Shown: positions 7,479 to 16,601 of the stretch, piece by piece
How the letters are laid out: each line of letters starts with the position of its first letter
Numbering within the stretch: the first letter of the stretch is position 1
DNA from: Marinirhabdus sp963793275
GTDB taxonomy: Bacteria > Bacteroidota > Bacteroidia > Flavobacteriales > Flavobacteriaceae
Assembly (NCBI GenBank): GCA_963793275.1
Contig: CAWBZL010000002.1
Coordinates: forward strand, 62,001-126,000
Reading direction: 5' to 3'
DNA: 64,000 nucleotides
The notes under the pieces: generated by a model
What the model was told of the DNA's origin: nothing
What the model saw: the letters and a program-made list of their open reading frames with translations, nothing else
Databases searched by the model: none
Translations under genes and position numbers: made by a program

Positions 7479-9995
7479 TTAAAAAAACAAACGAATGGTA
7501 GCATTAGGGGTAATGGGTAAAGCTCTATCGTCTACGCGCTTAATTTCATCATCGTCAGAAACAACAAAAAATGTTCTCACGTGGTTGTCACGGTTTAAGA
7601 CATTCCAGACAGATACGCCTGCCAATCCAGAAACTCCGTTTGAAATTTTGAAGTTGTAGAGTGTACTAAAATCCGTTCGGATGTAGTCTTTAATACGTTC
7701 ATTGTTCGGAAAATCGTATAGAATACTCCCATCTTCACCGGGAATGGGAGAGAGCGGTTGCGTGAAGGGCTTGCCTGTATGCCAGTTAAGTCCCAGGGAA
7801 AAATCGAAATTCCTCCAGCTATGCGTAACGCCCGCAGAAAGCGTATTGGTTATATCCAGATTATTGTGAAATCTAGATGGTTCTAAGCCTTCAAAGGTAT
7901 AGCGATTATCTGCAAAGGAGTAATTTGCCCATATCATGATTTTTTTGAAAGTCTTGTTTACCAAGACATCCACACCTTTTACATGATAGCTTCCGTTCAC
8001 ACTAACGTTTTCAAACTGATTTTGAAATCCCTGACTTCTTGAAGAAATACCCTTAACTTCTTTGAGATAAGGTTCTACATTCAATAAAAAGCCCTTTTGC
8101 GAAAAAGAGAACCCTGCCGAAATCTGCTTGCTTTGAAGTAACGGTCTTGTTTGCGGATTGCTTAGTACCCAGCGTCTGTTTTCTATTCCCAGAAAGTCTT
8201 TTTGTAAATCTATGGTTTGGGAAGTATGCTGACTTTTAAATTCTCCAAGAACTTCAACTGCAAAAGATCTGGAAATTCGTTGGTTAAAACTTAGTCGTGG
8301 CTCCCAAAGTACCCTGTTAAATTTGCCGTAATGATTGGCTCTAACCCCGGTTTTAAATTGCGTTTTTCCATCCTGCGATACATATTGCACGGATGCAAAT
8401 CCGCTATTACGTCGAAGCACATTTTTTTCTTCCCGAAAAAAAGAAGGGTTGTCTATTTGTTCAAGGTTGGTGATGCCGGTCTCTATAAATTCGTATCCAG
8501 TGGTAAATTCCAGATTTTTTGTAAAGCTGAATGTATGTTGAAGTAGTGCCCCGGTTTCCTCCAGTTTGTTTTCCTGTGATAGGGATTGATTGTTCAAAAG
8601 ATCGCCGTTAAGCGCTTCCAACTGGTAATTATTTCCATAAACCTGAAGGTTCGTAGTAACATTATCGTTCCAGTTCCGGGTATAGGTAAGACCGCTGGCA
8701 ATTGTTTTTTGTGATAACCCACTTTGTAACGAAGCATCTTTTAAGGGAAGCACGGCATTAAACTGGTCTGAAAAGGCCAATTCGTTGCTTAAAAGCATGA
8801 AGTTTATTCGAACCTTATCTTTTTCTGTAGGAGCAAACAGTACTCTAAAACTGGTGTCATAAAAAGAGAAATCTGTTGTGGATATTTCGTTTCCTTGATT
8901 ATCCTGTAACACATCTGTATTCTGAAAAGCCTTTTCGAAATACGAGCTATAGGTAGGTGAGGACCATATGGTATTGAGCGATTTTCGTGCGCCAACTTGT
9001 ACCGAAGCTAATGTGCCCAAAGGAATGTCGGCAAAGGCATCTGCACTTATCATATTTATACCTGTTTCTGCACGCATCTTTTTAGTTATGGTATTTGAGG
9101 AAAAAAGTTCGATCGTGCCAGAAACACCATCGCCTAGGTTGGCATTTGTTCCGTTTCTTGTTAAACGCACGGTTTTTGTAATAGCAGGATTGAAGGCCGA
9201 AATAAGACCAAAAAAGTGACCGTTTTGATACATTTTTACCCCGTCCCAAAGTACGAGATTCTGGTCGTTGGTGCCTCCACGAATATTAAGATACGACACA
9301 TTTTCATTTACGCTTTGAATACCTGGTAAAGCTTGTAAACTTAACAAAACGTCTTTTTCTATCAAGCCGGGTAAGACTACAAATTCTTTAAAATTTATCT
9401 CAACACTGCCATCTGTATTTTTGTTAATGCCTGGTGTTAGGTACTGTTCAATGAAAACAGGGGTGAGCTGTTCAATTTTTTTTTCAATATAGATCGCTGT
9501 ACAGTTTTCTTTTTCAAGCACATTCCAGAGTATATTTTTTTGCTTGTAGTGGTTACTTTTAATACTGAAACTTGAAGTTGTTTCAATATACTGTAGCTTC
9601 AACTCACCTTGTTCATTTGACATTAATCTTTGATAGGGTGTTTCAATAGGAATGCCAGCTAATACTTTGGAAGTTTCAGCCTCTCTTACTTGTATGCACT
9701 TCTCTTCAACAGATTTCTTAAGTGAAACAACTACTGTTTTATCGGCCAGAATAGTATAGTCGAAGAGCGTATTAGCGGACAATTCCTTAATAGCTTTAGG
9801 AAACAGTGCTGTTGTGGGAGTTTTGGTATGTTGAGAGGAGATAGCACTATCGCTATATGAAAACGTACAATCAAATCTTTTTTCCAGCGCACTAAACACC
9901 TCTTTCAGCGGTTGCTGAGAAGCTACCTGAGCGAAAGCAAAATTGCTAAGCAGGGATCCGGTCAAAAATAAAAAACACGTAAATAATTTAGGCAC
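7479..9995 (-). CDS. TonB-dependent outer membrane receptor with STN signalling domain
   Basis: 838 residues. Signal peptide (to about residue 23), then an STN domain (about 28-75, FSALEKRFDCTFSYSDSA) that contacts the anti-sigma factor, a short beta-rich domain, the plug (about 205-310, with LPGIQSVNENVSYLNIRGG and LWDGVKMYQ) and a 22-strand barrel ending in the typical terminal Phe. It should take up a bound ligand using TonB energy and report it to the FecR-type protein encoded directly upstream, whose stop overlaps this start by one base. No SusD-type partner is present, which argues against a glycan (PUL) system. The ligand, perhaps a siderophore or other chelate, is unknown. Confidence 0.9.
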   Translation of the reverse strand: MPKLFTCFLFLTGSLLSNFAFAQVASQQPLKEVFSALEKRFDCTFSYSDSAISSQHTKTPTTALFPKAIKELSANTLFDYTILADKTVVVSLKKSVEEKCIQVREAETSKVLAGIPIETPYQRLMSNEQGELKLQYIETTSSFSIKSNHYKQKNILWNVLEKENCTAIYIEKKIEQLTPVFIEQYLTPGINKNTDGSVEINFKEFVVLPGLIEKDVLLSLQALPGIQSVNENVSYLNIRGGTNDQNLVLWDGVKMYQNGHFFGLISAFNPAITKTVRLTRNGTNANLGDGVSGTIELFSSNTITKKMRAETGINMISADAFADIPLGTLASVQVGARKSLNTIWSSPTYSSYFEKAFQNTDVLQDNQGNEISTTDFSFYDTSFRVLFAPTEKDKVRINFMLLSNELAFSDQFNAVLPLKDASLQSGLSQKTIASGLTYTRNWNDNVTTNLQVYGNNYQLEALNGDLLNNQSLSQENKLEETGALLQHTFSFTKNLEFTTGYEFIETGITNLEQIDNPSFFREEKNVLRRNSGFASVQYVSQDGKTQFKTGVRANHYGKFNRVLWEPRLSFNQRISRSFAVEVLGEFKSQHTSQTIDLQKDFLGIENRRWVLSNPQTRPLLQSKQISAGFSFSQKGFLLNVEPYLKEVKGISSRSQGFQNQFENVSVNGSYHVKGVDVLVNKTFKKIMIWANYSFADNRYTFEGLEPSRFHNNLDITNTLSAGVTHSWRNFDFSLGLNWHTGKPFTQPLSPIPGEDGSILYDFPNNERIKDYIRTDFSTLYNFKISNGVSGLAGVSVWNVLNRDNHVRTFFVVSDDDEIKRVDDRALPITPNATIRLFF

Positions 9996-10885
9996 TAGTC
10001 GTTCTTTTTCAGAGTAACAATGTTTTCAATAATTGTATAGTTTATATTGAATGGCATTGTTGCAGAATTGAGCGCATCTTTAAGATTTATGGAACTCACC
10101 GCACCTGTAAAAAGAGCAGTTTCGTTCATTTTATTTTTTATGGTGATGTTGTAATTTCTTTCCAGTGTCTCAAAAACACGACCTAACGGTATACTTTTAA
10201 AATGTGTGGTTTCCTGGCTCCAGACCGCTAAGTCCTGATCTCTCTGCATAAGGGTTGAAGTGCCATCAAGAAATCGATACATAGTACCTGGCAGAAGTGT
10301 TTGAACCTGTTTTTTGTGTTTTACTTCAACAGAACCTTCATAACAGCTCACCTCAAAATAGGTGTCTCTTGCGATCACTGTAAATTGAGTGCCCAGGACG
10401 GTTACATCTCCTTGCCGGGTTTGTACGGTAAAAGCACTTCCTTTCGCTACATCAAAAAAGGCCTCTCCTTTTAAGTTGAGGTTTCTGTTTTCTTTCCAGG
10501 ATTGGGCATCAAAAGAAATTTCTGAATCGGGCATTAGCGTTGCCGATGATGCATCTGGCAATGCTATTTTTTCAAATACTGCTACGTCAGTTTTAAATTG
10601 GGTGCTTGTGGTATAAAATTGAGTAAAATAAACGCCCACTATAAGCCCGGCAATAATTGCAGCAACCCACCAGATCTTTGGATAAAATATGTTCTTAGGC
10701 TTATTTAACTTTGCCGAGAGTCTTTCATAGTTTGTCACAGCATCATAGGCAGGAGCTTTATGGTATTTTGCTGCCTGGTCAATCTTGTTCAAAGAAGCAT
10801 AGGCGTCCAAATTCTTGAACGCCTTCAGCTCTTCTTCATTTAGGTTGTTATCCAACCATTTTTGGATCAAATCTTTCTTTTTCAT
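9995..10885 (-). CDS. FecR-family anti-sigma / signal-relay membrane protein
   Basis: About 296 residues. A cytoplasmic N-terminus (1-65) should hold the ECF sigma factor, one membrane helix follows (about 71-90, WWVAAIIAGLIVGVYF), then the periplasmic FecR domain (about 100-205, FFDVAKGSAFTVQT and VTVLGTQFTV) and a C-terminal STN-like domain (about 225-295) that meets the receptor. The frame reaches back to 10912, but MKKKDLIQKWLD at 10885 is the usual beginning of the family. It sits between the sigma factor (56 bases upstream) and the receptor, the standard order sigma, FecR, receptor. Confidence 0.9.
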   Translation of the reverse strand: MKKKDLIQKWLDNNLNEEELKAFKNLDAYASLNKIDQAAKYHKAPAYDAVTNYERLSAKLNKPKNIFYPKIWWVAAIIAGLIVGVYFTQFYTTSTQFKTDVAVFEKIALPDASSATLMPDSEISFDAQSWKENRNLNLKGEAFFDVAKGSAFTVQTRQGDVTVLGTQFTVIARDTYFEVSCYEGSVEVKHKKQVQTLLPGTMYRFLDGTSTLMQRDQDLAVWSQETTHFKSIPLGRVFETLERNYNITIKNKMNETALFTGAVSSINLKDALNSATMPFNINYTIIENIVTLKKND

Positions 10886-10941
10886 TGAATATTTTTCCCA
10901 CGTATAGAACAAGTGAGTTTATAAAATTCCTACCGGATTGT

Positions 10942-11457
10942 TTAAATTTCTTCTAAATCCTCTCTTAATTTTTTAATTGCCGTGTAAATACGTTTCTCCA
11001 CAGCCTTTCTTGAAATGGACAATAACTGGGCTATCTCTTTATGTCTTTTACCCTCTGCTCTATTCAACATAAATGCAACACGCTGGCCCTCCGGCAGTTT
11101 GGCTAAAGCTCGGTTAAAACGTTCTAAATATTCTTTTTCCTCCATTTTAAACTCCGGAGTTATAGATGTAGCAGTTTTAACAGGTTCTTTTTGATAGCTG
11201 CGTACCACCTTAAGATGCTTGGCTTCATTTAAACTAAGGTTGTTTATCACTGTAAATAAAAAACTTTTTGCTTTTGCCGGCGGTACATCCTTACAATGGT
11301 CCCATAATTTTATGAACGCTTCCTGTACCTTGTCCTGCGGATTAAAATGAGATCCATATTTATAAAAAATAAAATCATGCAGATCTTTGGACAGCTTTGC
11401 AAAAAGCTGTGAAAAGACTTGCTCTTCGCATACATTATTAGGATCCTTTTTTGCCAT
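10942..11457 (-). CDS. ECF RNA polymerase sigma factor (FecI / Bacteroidota type)
   Basis: 171 residues with region 2 (about 20-85, NPQDKVQEAFIKLWD binding the -10 DNA and core) and region 4 (about 115-168, a helix-turn-helix in HKEIAQLLSISRKAVEKRI). It has no region 3, as expected for ECF sigma factors. It is probably released by the adjacent FecR protein when the TonB receptor binds its ligand, and then transcribes the receptor and possibly its own operon. It is divergent from a lipoprotein gene across 84 bases. Confidence 0.92.
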   Translation of the reverse strand: MAKKDPNNVCEEQVFSQLFAKLSKDLHDFIFYKYGSHFNPQDKVQEAFIKLWDHCKDVPPAKAKSFLFTVINNLSLNEAKHLKVVRSYQKEPVKTATSITPEFKMEEKEYLERFNRALAKLPEGQRVAFMLNRAEGKRHKEIAQLLSISRKAVEKRIYTAIKKLREDLEEI

Positions 11458-11483
11458 GAAAGTATTGATGGTAAATATAGGAA

Positions 11484-11491
11484 CAAAATTA
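11484..11491 (-). promoter_or_regulatory. Candidate -7 box for the sigma factor operon
   Basis: On the minus strand this reads TAATTTTG, a full TAnnTTTG match 27 bases before the sigma gene start. No upstream TTG at the right spacing was found. Confidence 0.35.
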
Positions 11492-11541
11492 TAGTAGGAA
11501 TTTCTTACATTGAGGTGTTTTATATTAAAATTTGTGATGTT

Positions 11542-12195
11542 ATGAAATTATATATAGCAATACTGCTGGCATTTTTAACAATAAGCTGTCAAAAAGAATC
11601 GCTGGTGCTGGATGAAACGCCTTCTGAAAATGACCTGGTAGAAAACGTAGTCTTAAATAAAACAGTCCTGTCGGTTGCTGCTCACGATGGCTCTTTTGAC
11701 GATATAATTGATGACGCTGGTTGCTTCAGCGTAAAATTTCCATATTCCATATGGTATCAGGGAGAACTTCTTGAAATTTTATCGATAAATGATTTATTAG
11801 TTATAGAACCTAATAATTCGATTTCCTATCAGTTTCCAATTTCCATCACTTTTTCAAATTATATTGAAGTTCAGATTTCTTCAGAAAATGAATTAACAGC
11901 GGCTCAAGCTTCCTGTGCATCCAATCAATTATTTCAGGAAAGTATACGATGTTTGGATTTTGTGTATCCTATAAAGATTGCTTTATACGATATTGATACA
12001 GCCACTTTTAAAACAATAATCATAAATCATGACAGAGAAAATTTTCAATCGGTAAGTACTTTGATTGCCGAACAAAAGGCCAGTCTTAATTTCCCCATGT
12101 CAATTCGGAACCATGAGGGTATGCTCTCTCAGGTTACATCGGTAAATGAACTTTTAGATCTTGTGTTCGCTACTGAAGAAAATTGCGATTCATAA
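11542..12195 (+). CDS. Unknown lipoprotein
   Basis: 217 residues. The start at 11542 is chosen because it directly gives a lipoprotein signal (MKLYIAILLAFLTISC, lipobox LTISC with Cys16); the frame is open further upstream to 11419 but that part overlaps the sigma gene and has no signal. The mature protein is acidic, mostly beta by composition, with two weakly similar halves (FPYSIWYQGELLEILSINDL and FPMSIRNHEGMLSQVTSVNEL). I do not recognise the family. It is divergent from the sigma factor gene, so its promoter lies within 11458-11541. Confidence 0.75.
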   Translation: MKLYIAILLAFLTISCQKESLVLDETPSENDLVENVVLNKTVLSVAAHDGSFDDIIDDAGCFSVKFPYSIWYQGELLEILSINDLLVIEPNNSISYQFPISITFSNYIEVQISSENELTAAQASCASNQLFQESIRCLDFVYPIKIALYDIDTATFKTIIINHDRENFQSVSTLIAEQKASLNFPMSIRNHEGMLSQVTSVNELLDLVFATEENCDS

Positions 12196-12313
12196 GTTAA
12201 AACCTTACAGGTACTATTGTTAAAATAATCACAAAAGGGTTTCTTCCGGTAGTAATAAGAAATTTCAAGTTGTTTCATAGTCGTAAAACAATTTTTAACT
12301 AAAAGAAAAAACT

Positions 12314-14158
12314 ATGAAAGATTTTATGAAAATTTCCCTCTTTGCTTTTCTAACACTTTTTATTGTTAGCTGTAGTAATGACGATGACAACGACACAGAG
12401 ACAGTAAGCGACACAACTATTGCAGAGTTCGTTGCGACCAATCCGGATTATTCATCACTAGCTGCAGCTATTGAAGTTGCTGGGCTTACAGCCACTTTGG
12501 ACGGAGATTCAGACTTTACTGTATTTGCTCCAAACAATGCTGCCTTCAGTGTATTTTTAAACGATAATGGTTTCGCCAGTTTAGACGACGTGCCTGTTGA
12601 TGTTTTAAGAAACACGCTTCTCAATCACGTAATTGGCGGAATATTTGCTTCGACCGATCTGAACACGGGGTATATTAATTCTTCAGCTGTGTTTAGTGAT
12701 ACAGCTGCAAATTTGAGTTTGTATATAGATACTACAAATGGCGTAGATATTAATGGTGTTTCCAGCGTAACATCTGCAGATATTGCCGCATCAAATGGAG
12801 TAATTCACGCCGTTGACGCTGTAATTGCTATTCCTACTATAGTAACACAAACAACAGCAAATCCGGCATTTTCTACGCTGGTAGATGCTTTGGTTGCTGC
12901 AAGTGATGGCAACATAGATTATGTTGCACTATTGTCGGGAACCACAAATTCCCCATTCACTGTATTTGGGCCAACAAACGATGCTTTTGATTCATTATTA
13001 AATACTTTGGGGCTTTCATCTCTTGGTGATGTTCCTACTCCATTACTTCAAACTATCTTAAATTATCACGTACTTGCCGGGGCGAATGTACGCGCCGAAA
13101 ACCTGCAAGAAGGTCTTACAGCAACTACGTTTCAAGGAGAGGATATTCTAATTTCATTAGCCAATGGACCTCAGATCATCGATGCCTCAGGAATGCCATC
13201 AAATATAATTATTACAGACGTACAAACAAGGAATGGAGTAGCACACGCTATTGATAAAGTGTTACTTCCACAGGAGGCTATTGATATTTTAGACCCAACA
13301 ATCAATGGATTAGCACAAATGACACCAGCATTATCTGTACTTGCAGAGGCACTTACCATTACAGGATTAGATACCGTTTTGGATGATCGTAACTCTGAAT
13401 TTACTGTTTTTGCCCCAACCAACGACGCCTTTACTGCATTTTTGGATGATAACGGAATTCCTAGTTTAGGCGATGTTCCGGTGGATGTATTAACGCAAGT
13501 TTTATTAAATCACGTTGTGGGTGGAACAAATAATGCTGCAGATCTCACAACTGGTTATATTAATACGTCAGCTACGTTTGATACAACAGATAACAATTTA
13601 AGCTTATATGTTAATACAAATAGTGGTGTACTGTTAAACGGTATTTCTTCTGTAGTAACCGCAGATATTCCAGCTGCTAATGGAGTGGTACATATTGTGG
13701 ACGCAGTTATTGCATTACCCACAGTTGTAACTTTTGCTACGGCAGACCCTGCATTCGAAACGTTAGTGAGTGCACTTACCAGAGCAGATCAACCAGATTA
13801 CGTTGGTACTTTAAGCACGCCTAACGGAACGAGTCCGGCGCCATTTACGGTTTTTGCGCCTACAAATGATGCCTTCGCAGATCTGTTAGTTGAACTAGGT
13901 GTTGGAGGTCTAAATGATATAGATGGACCTACCCTTACTGCCGCTCTAAACACACACGTTATAGCCGGAGCCAATGTACGTCAGGAAGATTTGACCAATG
14001 GCACCGTGATGACGTTAGGTGATGATATTGTTATTGATGCTAACAACGGAACGATAACAGATCCCAACGGTCGAGTGAGTACGGTACTCGTTTTTAACGT
14101 GCAGGCCGCCAATGGTGTGGTTCACGCTATAGACACTGTATTATTGCCTCAATTATAA
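12314..14158 (+). CDS. Fasciclin lipoprotein with four FAS1 domains
   Basis: 614 residues. Lipoprotein signal (lipobox LFIVSC, Cys at 20), an Asp-rich linker (NDDDNDTE), then four FAS1 domains at about 34-175, 176-320, 325-468 and 470-614. Each has the FAS1 marks: FTVFAPNNAAF / FTVFAPTNDAF (H1 box), LLNHV or LNYHV, and NGVIHAVDAVI / NGVVHAIDTVL (H2 box). Domains 1 and 3 resemble each other most, as do 2 and 4 (shared VPVDVL, TGYINSSA / TGYINTSA, VDAVIAIPT / VDAVIALPT), so a two-domain unit was duplicated. FAS1 proteins mediate adhesion; this one should sit on the outer membrane. A strong terminator follows. Confidence 0.92.
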   Translation: MKDFMKISLFAFLTLFIVSCSNDDDNDTETVSDTTIAEFVATNPDYSSLAAAIEVAGLTATLDGDSDFTVFAPNNAAFSVFLNDNGFASLDDVPVDVLRNTLLNHVIGGIFASTDLNTGYINSSAVFSDTAANLSLYIDTTNGVDINGVSSVTSADIAASNGVIHAVDAVIAIPTIVTQTTANPAFSTLVDALVAASDGNIDYVALLSGTTNSPFTVFGPTNDAFDSLLNTLGLSSLGDVPTPLLQTILNYHVLAGANVRAENLQEGLTATTFQGEDILISLANGPQIIDASGMPSNIIITDVQTRNGVAHAIDKVLLPQEAIDILDPTINGLAQMTPALSVLAEALTITGLDTVLDDRNSEFTVFAPTNDAFTAFLDDNGIPSLGDVPVDVLTQVLLNHVVGGTNNAADLTTGYINTSATFDTTDNNLSLYVNTNSGVLLNGISSVVTADIPAANGVVHIVDAVIALPTVVTFATADPAFETLVSALTRADQPDYVGTLSTPNGTSPAPFTVFAPTNDAFADLLVELGVGGLNDIDGPTLTAALNTHVIAGANVRQEDLTNGTVMTLGDDIVIDANNGTITDPNGRVSTVLVFNVQAANGVVHAIDTVLLPQL

Positions 14159-14180
14159 GGTGCTATTAAACCAAAATACA

Positions 14181-14212
14181 AAGCCGTTCATTCGAAAGAA
14201 TGAACGGCTTTT
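14181..14212 (+). terminator. Rho-independent terminator, probably bidirectional
   Basis: A perfect 13-bp stem AAGCCGTTCATTC / GAATGAACGGCTT with loop GAAA, then TT on the plus strand. It lies between convergent genes and can also end the leftward arsenic / GH47 transcript. Confidence 0.85.
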
Positions 14213-14249
14213 AAATTGTAATATCAGTACTTTTTAAGAAGTATAATCT

Positions 14250-14756
14250 TTAGTTTTCATCTTCGCTGCCGTAGCTATTCATTGTTGCCATAATTTTATC
14301 ATGAGCAGCTTTAATAGTCTCGTGTTCTTTCTTCATGGTATCGTGGGTGTTCATCATCGTTTCGTGTTGTTTTTTCATTTCTTCTATTTGAGCTTTCATG
14401 GCGTCTTTGCTCATGGTTCCGTCCATAAAGTTTGATTTCATATCATTATGAGATTCTTTTAAAGAACTATGTCCTTCCATGTTGGCTTCGTGTTTTGCAA
14501 AAACAGCTTCGTGTCTTGCCATTTTTTCAAACACAGTAGAGTCTTTTACAGTCATCCCTTCCAATTTTGTGTTTAAGTCTTTGTGTGCAGCCAAAAGGCT
14601 TTTGTGCATCTCCATAAAGTTGTCGTGTTGTGTCATTAAACTGTCACGTTGCTCCATGAGAGCGTCGTATTGAGACATTAAATCTGTTTTTTCCTTGTCT
14701 TCGCAAGCGGTAAAGACAAATAAAACGGCTAGTAGTGCGAATGTAATGTTTTTCAT
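14250..14756 (-). CDS. His/Met-rich coiled-coil lipoprotein of unknown function
   Basis: 168 residues from the start at 14756, which gives a lipoprotein signal (MKNITFALLAVLFVFTAC). The frame extends to 14789 but without a better start. The mature part is one long helix-forming region rich in Lys, Glu, Met and His. His recurs about every seven to ten residues, always in an xxHxx context (MTQHDNFMEMHKSLLAAHKD, MARHEAVFAKHEANMEGH, KKQHETMMNTHDTMKKEHET). It could be a periplasmic metal binder or a structural coiled coil. It is the last gene of the arsR-arsC-DUF1304-GH47 run, 39 bases behind GH47. Family not recognised. Confidence 0.75.
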   Translation of the reverse strand: MKNITFALLAVLFVFTACEDKEKTDLMSQYDALMEQRDSLMTQHDNFMEMHKSLLAAHKDLNTKLEGMTVKDSTVFEKMARHEAVFAKHEANMEGHSSLKESHNDMKSNFMDGTMSKDAMKAQIEEMKKQHETMMNTHDTMKKEHETIKAAHDKIMATMNSYGSEDEN

Positions 14757-14795
14757 GATTTTTGATTTTTTGGTTTCAGTAAAGTACAAAATTTA

Positions 14796-16232
14796 TTAAA
14801 ATCCGAGGCGTTTTTTAGCTTCGGTTTTATCGATAGCATTTCGTTTAAATTGGTGTGCTTCGGTATTAAAAATATGGTTTTCCAGGAAATCCTTATGGAC
14901 GCCATCTTCGGTAAATGCCAGATAAAAATATTTTAAAGTTTCAGCAAGAAAAAATGTAGGCATCTGGTCTCGTGGTTCTTTGGTGGTAACGTCCTGTATT
15001 GCGTGAAAGGCAACGTCGTCCTTGCAATACTCTAGGATATCACTCCAATATTGCTTCACCATATCCAAATATTTGCGGTCCCCCGTATAATGATATAAAT
15101 AGTAAGCAGATTCGATGATCTCCGGATTAAGATCGTAGACAGGATAGGTAGATACTTTCTTTTTATAGTCCCACACAACGGGTTCCAGGCCATTAAGATT
15201 CCAGATATGATCCCAAGTTTTCTGGTATTTTTCAGCGGTTTCCATCTCACCTGCCAACGCTAAAGTAGCTGGGAAAAATGCATCGTAAAGCGTCATGACA
15301 GTGCTTGTTTCTTCTCCGGTATTCATGTTGACGCGTTTAAAGTATAGGTTATCTTCAAAAGTTTCGGCATTATACTTCATAATAAGCGGCAATGTTTCAT
15401 CCCATATTTCACCCAATTCCGGATCTCCAAACATTAGGTAACTCTTGTACAAATACTCGTAATACGAATCTACACCAGCGCAAATATGACTGTTCGTACC
15501 CGTCCAGATACCTTGCTCCACATCCAGCACATCTCCAATAAGTCCAGTGTTTTTATTGCGCAAATTATAAACGGCCAGTGTCGCTTTTTTACCGGCCTGA
15601 TAGTATTTTGGATCTTTTGTGTAATAGCTAAGCATACCCATTTCAAAAGTATACGTGGCAGCTTCGGCAACATTAACAGTATCCCCGGACTTTTCTCTGG
15701 TTTTAAGATTTACCCAATAGGTAGGGATGCCTGTTTTTGTATCGAAGGCTGGTAATATACGGTCTGCAAAGTCTACTGTTTTGTCAAGAACTTTTTCGTT
15801 CCCGGAAAGCTCGTACATAGCAAGTAAACCACCAAGGATTCTTATGTTTACTTCAAAGATTTTAGCGTTTATGTTTTTGTTGAAATCTAAGGAGTCTACC
15901 ACATAATTTTCAATTTCTTTCGCTTCCTCTTTCATCCCCATTAAATGAAGTGTGCTGTACGCATCTATAGGTGAGATGTATAACGGCTCCTCATACCAGT
16001 TTTCTGAAGATTTTGATATAGGCTTCAAAACATCGTCTCCCCAGGCATATTTTTTATAGCCTTCCCAGGAACGCCCCATTTCGTAAGAAACTTGATTTGC
16101 CAGAGAAAGACTTATAGAGTCTTGCTTCGATATTTTCTGAGTTGATTTTACTTCTGAAATTTTCTTGGATCCTTTTTCTTTACAACCCATAAAAGTTAAA
16201 AGAGCACAACTAAATAATATAACATATTTCAT
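14796..16232 (-). CDS. Glycoside hydrolase family 47 (class I alpha-mannosidase) lipoprotein
   Basis: 478 residues with a lipoprotein signal (MKYVILFSCALLTFMGC). GH47 enzymes cut alpha-1,2-linked mannose and need Ca2+. Family marks seen in order along the (alpha/alpha)7 barrel: FEVNIRILGGLLAMYELSGN, YTFEMGMLSYYTKDPKYY, GVDSYYEYLYKSYLMFGD, LNPEIIESAYYLYHYTGDR, DQMPTFFLAETLKYFYL and near the end HIFNTEAHQF, whose Thr binds Ca2+ in the known structures. The enzyme is complete. It begins three bases after the DUF1304 gene of the arsenic-type operon, an odd neighbour. Together with the GH2 and GH20 genes at 19.7-24.6 kb it would fit breakdown of high-mannose glycans. Confidence 0.9.
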   Translation of the reverse strand: MKYVILFSCALLTFMGCKEKGSKKISEVKSTQKISKQDSISLSLANQVSYEMGRSWEGYKKYAWGDDVLKPISKSSENWYEEPLYISPIDAYSTLHLMGMKEEAKEIENYVVDSLDFNKNINAKIFEVNIRILGGLLAMYELSGNEKVLDKTVDFADRILPAFDTKTGIPTYWVNLKTREKSGDTVNVAEAATYTFEMGMLSYYTKDPKYYQAGKKATLAVYNLRNKNTGLIGDVLDVEQGIWTGTNSHICAGVDSYYEYLYKSYLMFGDPELGEIWDETLPLIMKYNAETFEDNLYFKRVNMNTGEETSTVMTLYDAFFPATLALAGEMETAEKYQKTWDHIWNLNGLEPVVWDYKKKVSTYPVYDLNPEIIESAYYLYHYTGDRKYLDMVKQYWSDILEYCKDDVAFHAIQDVTTKEPRDQMPTFFLAETLKYFYLAFTEDGVHKDFLENHIFNTEAHQFKRNAIDKTEAKKRLGF

Positions 16233-16235
16233 AAA

Positions 16236-16598
16236 TTATACTAAATGAATGATTAATAATGCCACAATAGCAGGAATTGCTTGAATGTATATAATTTTTT
16301 TAGACACTGAAAAAGCGCCATAAATTCCGGCAATAGTTACACAGCTTAAGAAAAAAATAGCTACATAATGTTGCCATTGCACATTCTCAATAAAAAACGT
16401 CCATATAAGTCCGGCAGCCAAAAAGCCATTGTAGAGTCCTTGATTAGCAGCCATGGATTTGGTTTTTGGAAATAAATCTTTAGGAAATTGTCTGAATATT
16501 TTAGGCCCTTTTGTAGTCCAGGCAAACATTTCAAAATATAAAAAATAGAGATGAAGAAAGGCAATAACGCCTATGATAATTTTAGCAGCTAGTGGCAT
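16236..16598 (-). CDS. DUF1304 membrane protein
   Basis: 120 residues with four predicted membrane helices (about 5-25, 50-70, 77-95 and 100-119). The sequence between helices 1 and 2 (FEMFAWTTKGPKIF and a conserved MAANQGLYNGFLAAGL) is typical of DUF1304. Function unknown. It is placed tightly between arsC (three bases) and GH47 (three bases). In an arsenic operon one expects a pump (Acr3 or ArsB) here; this protein is far too small to be one. Confidence 0.85.
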   Translation of the reverse strand: MPLAAKIIIGVIAFLHLYFLYFEMFAWTTKGPKIFRQFPKDLFPKTKSMAANQGLYNGFLAAGLIWTFFIENVQWQHYVAIFFLSCVTIAGIYGAFSVSKKIIYIQAIPAIVALLIIHLV

Positions 16599-16601
16599 AG
16601 T

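Noticed and set aside
11419..11541. Longer N-terminus for the lipoprotein at 11542
   Set aside because: It would overlap the divergent sigma gene and hide the lipoprotein signal.
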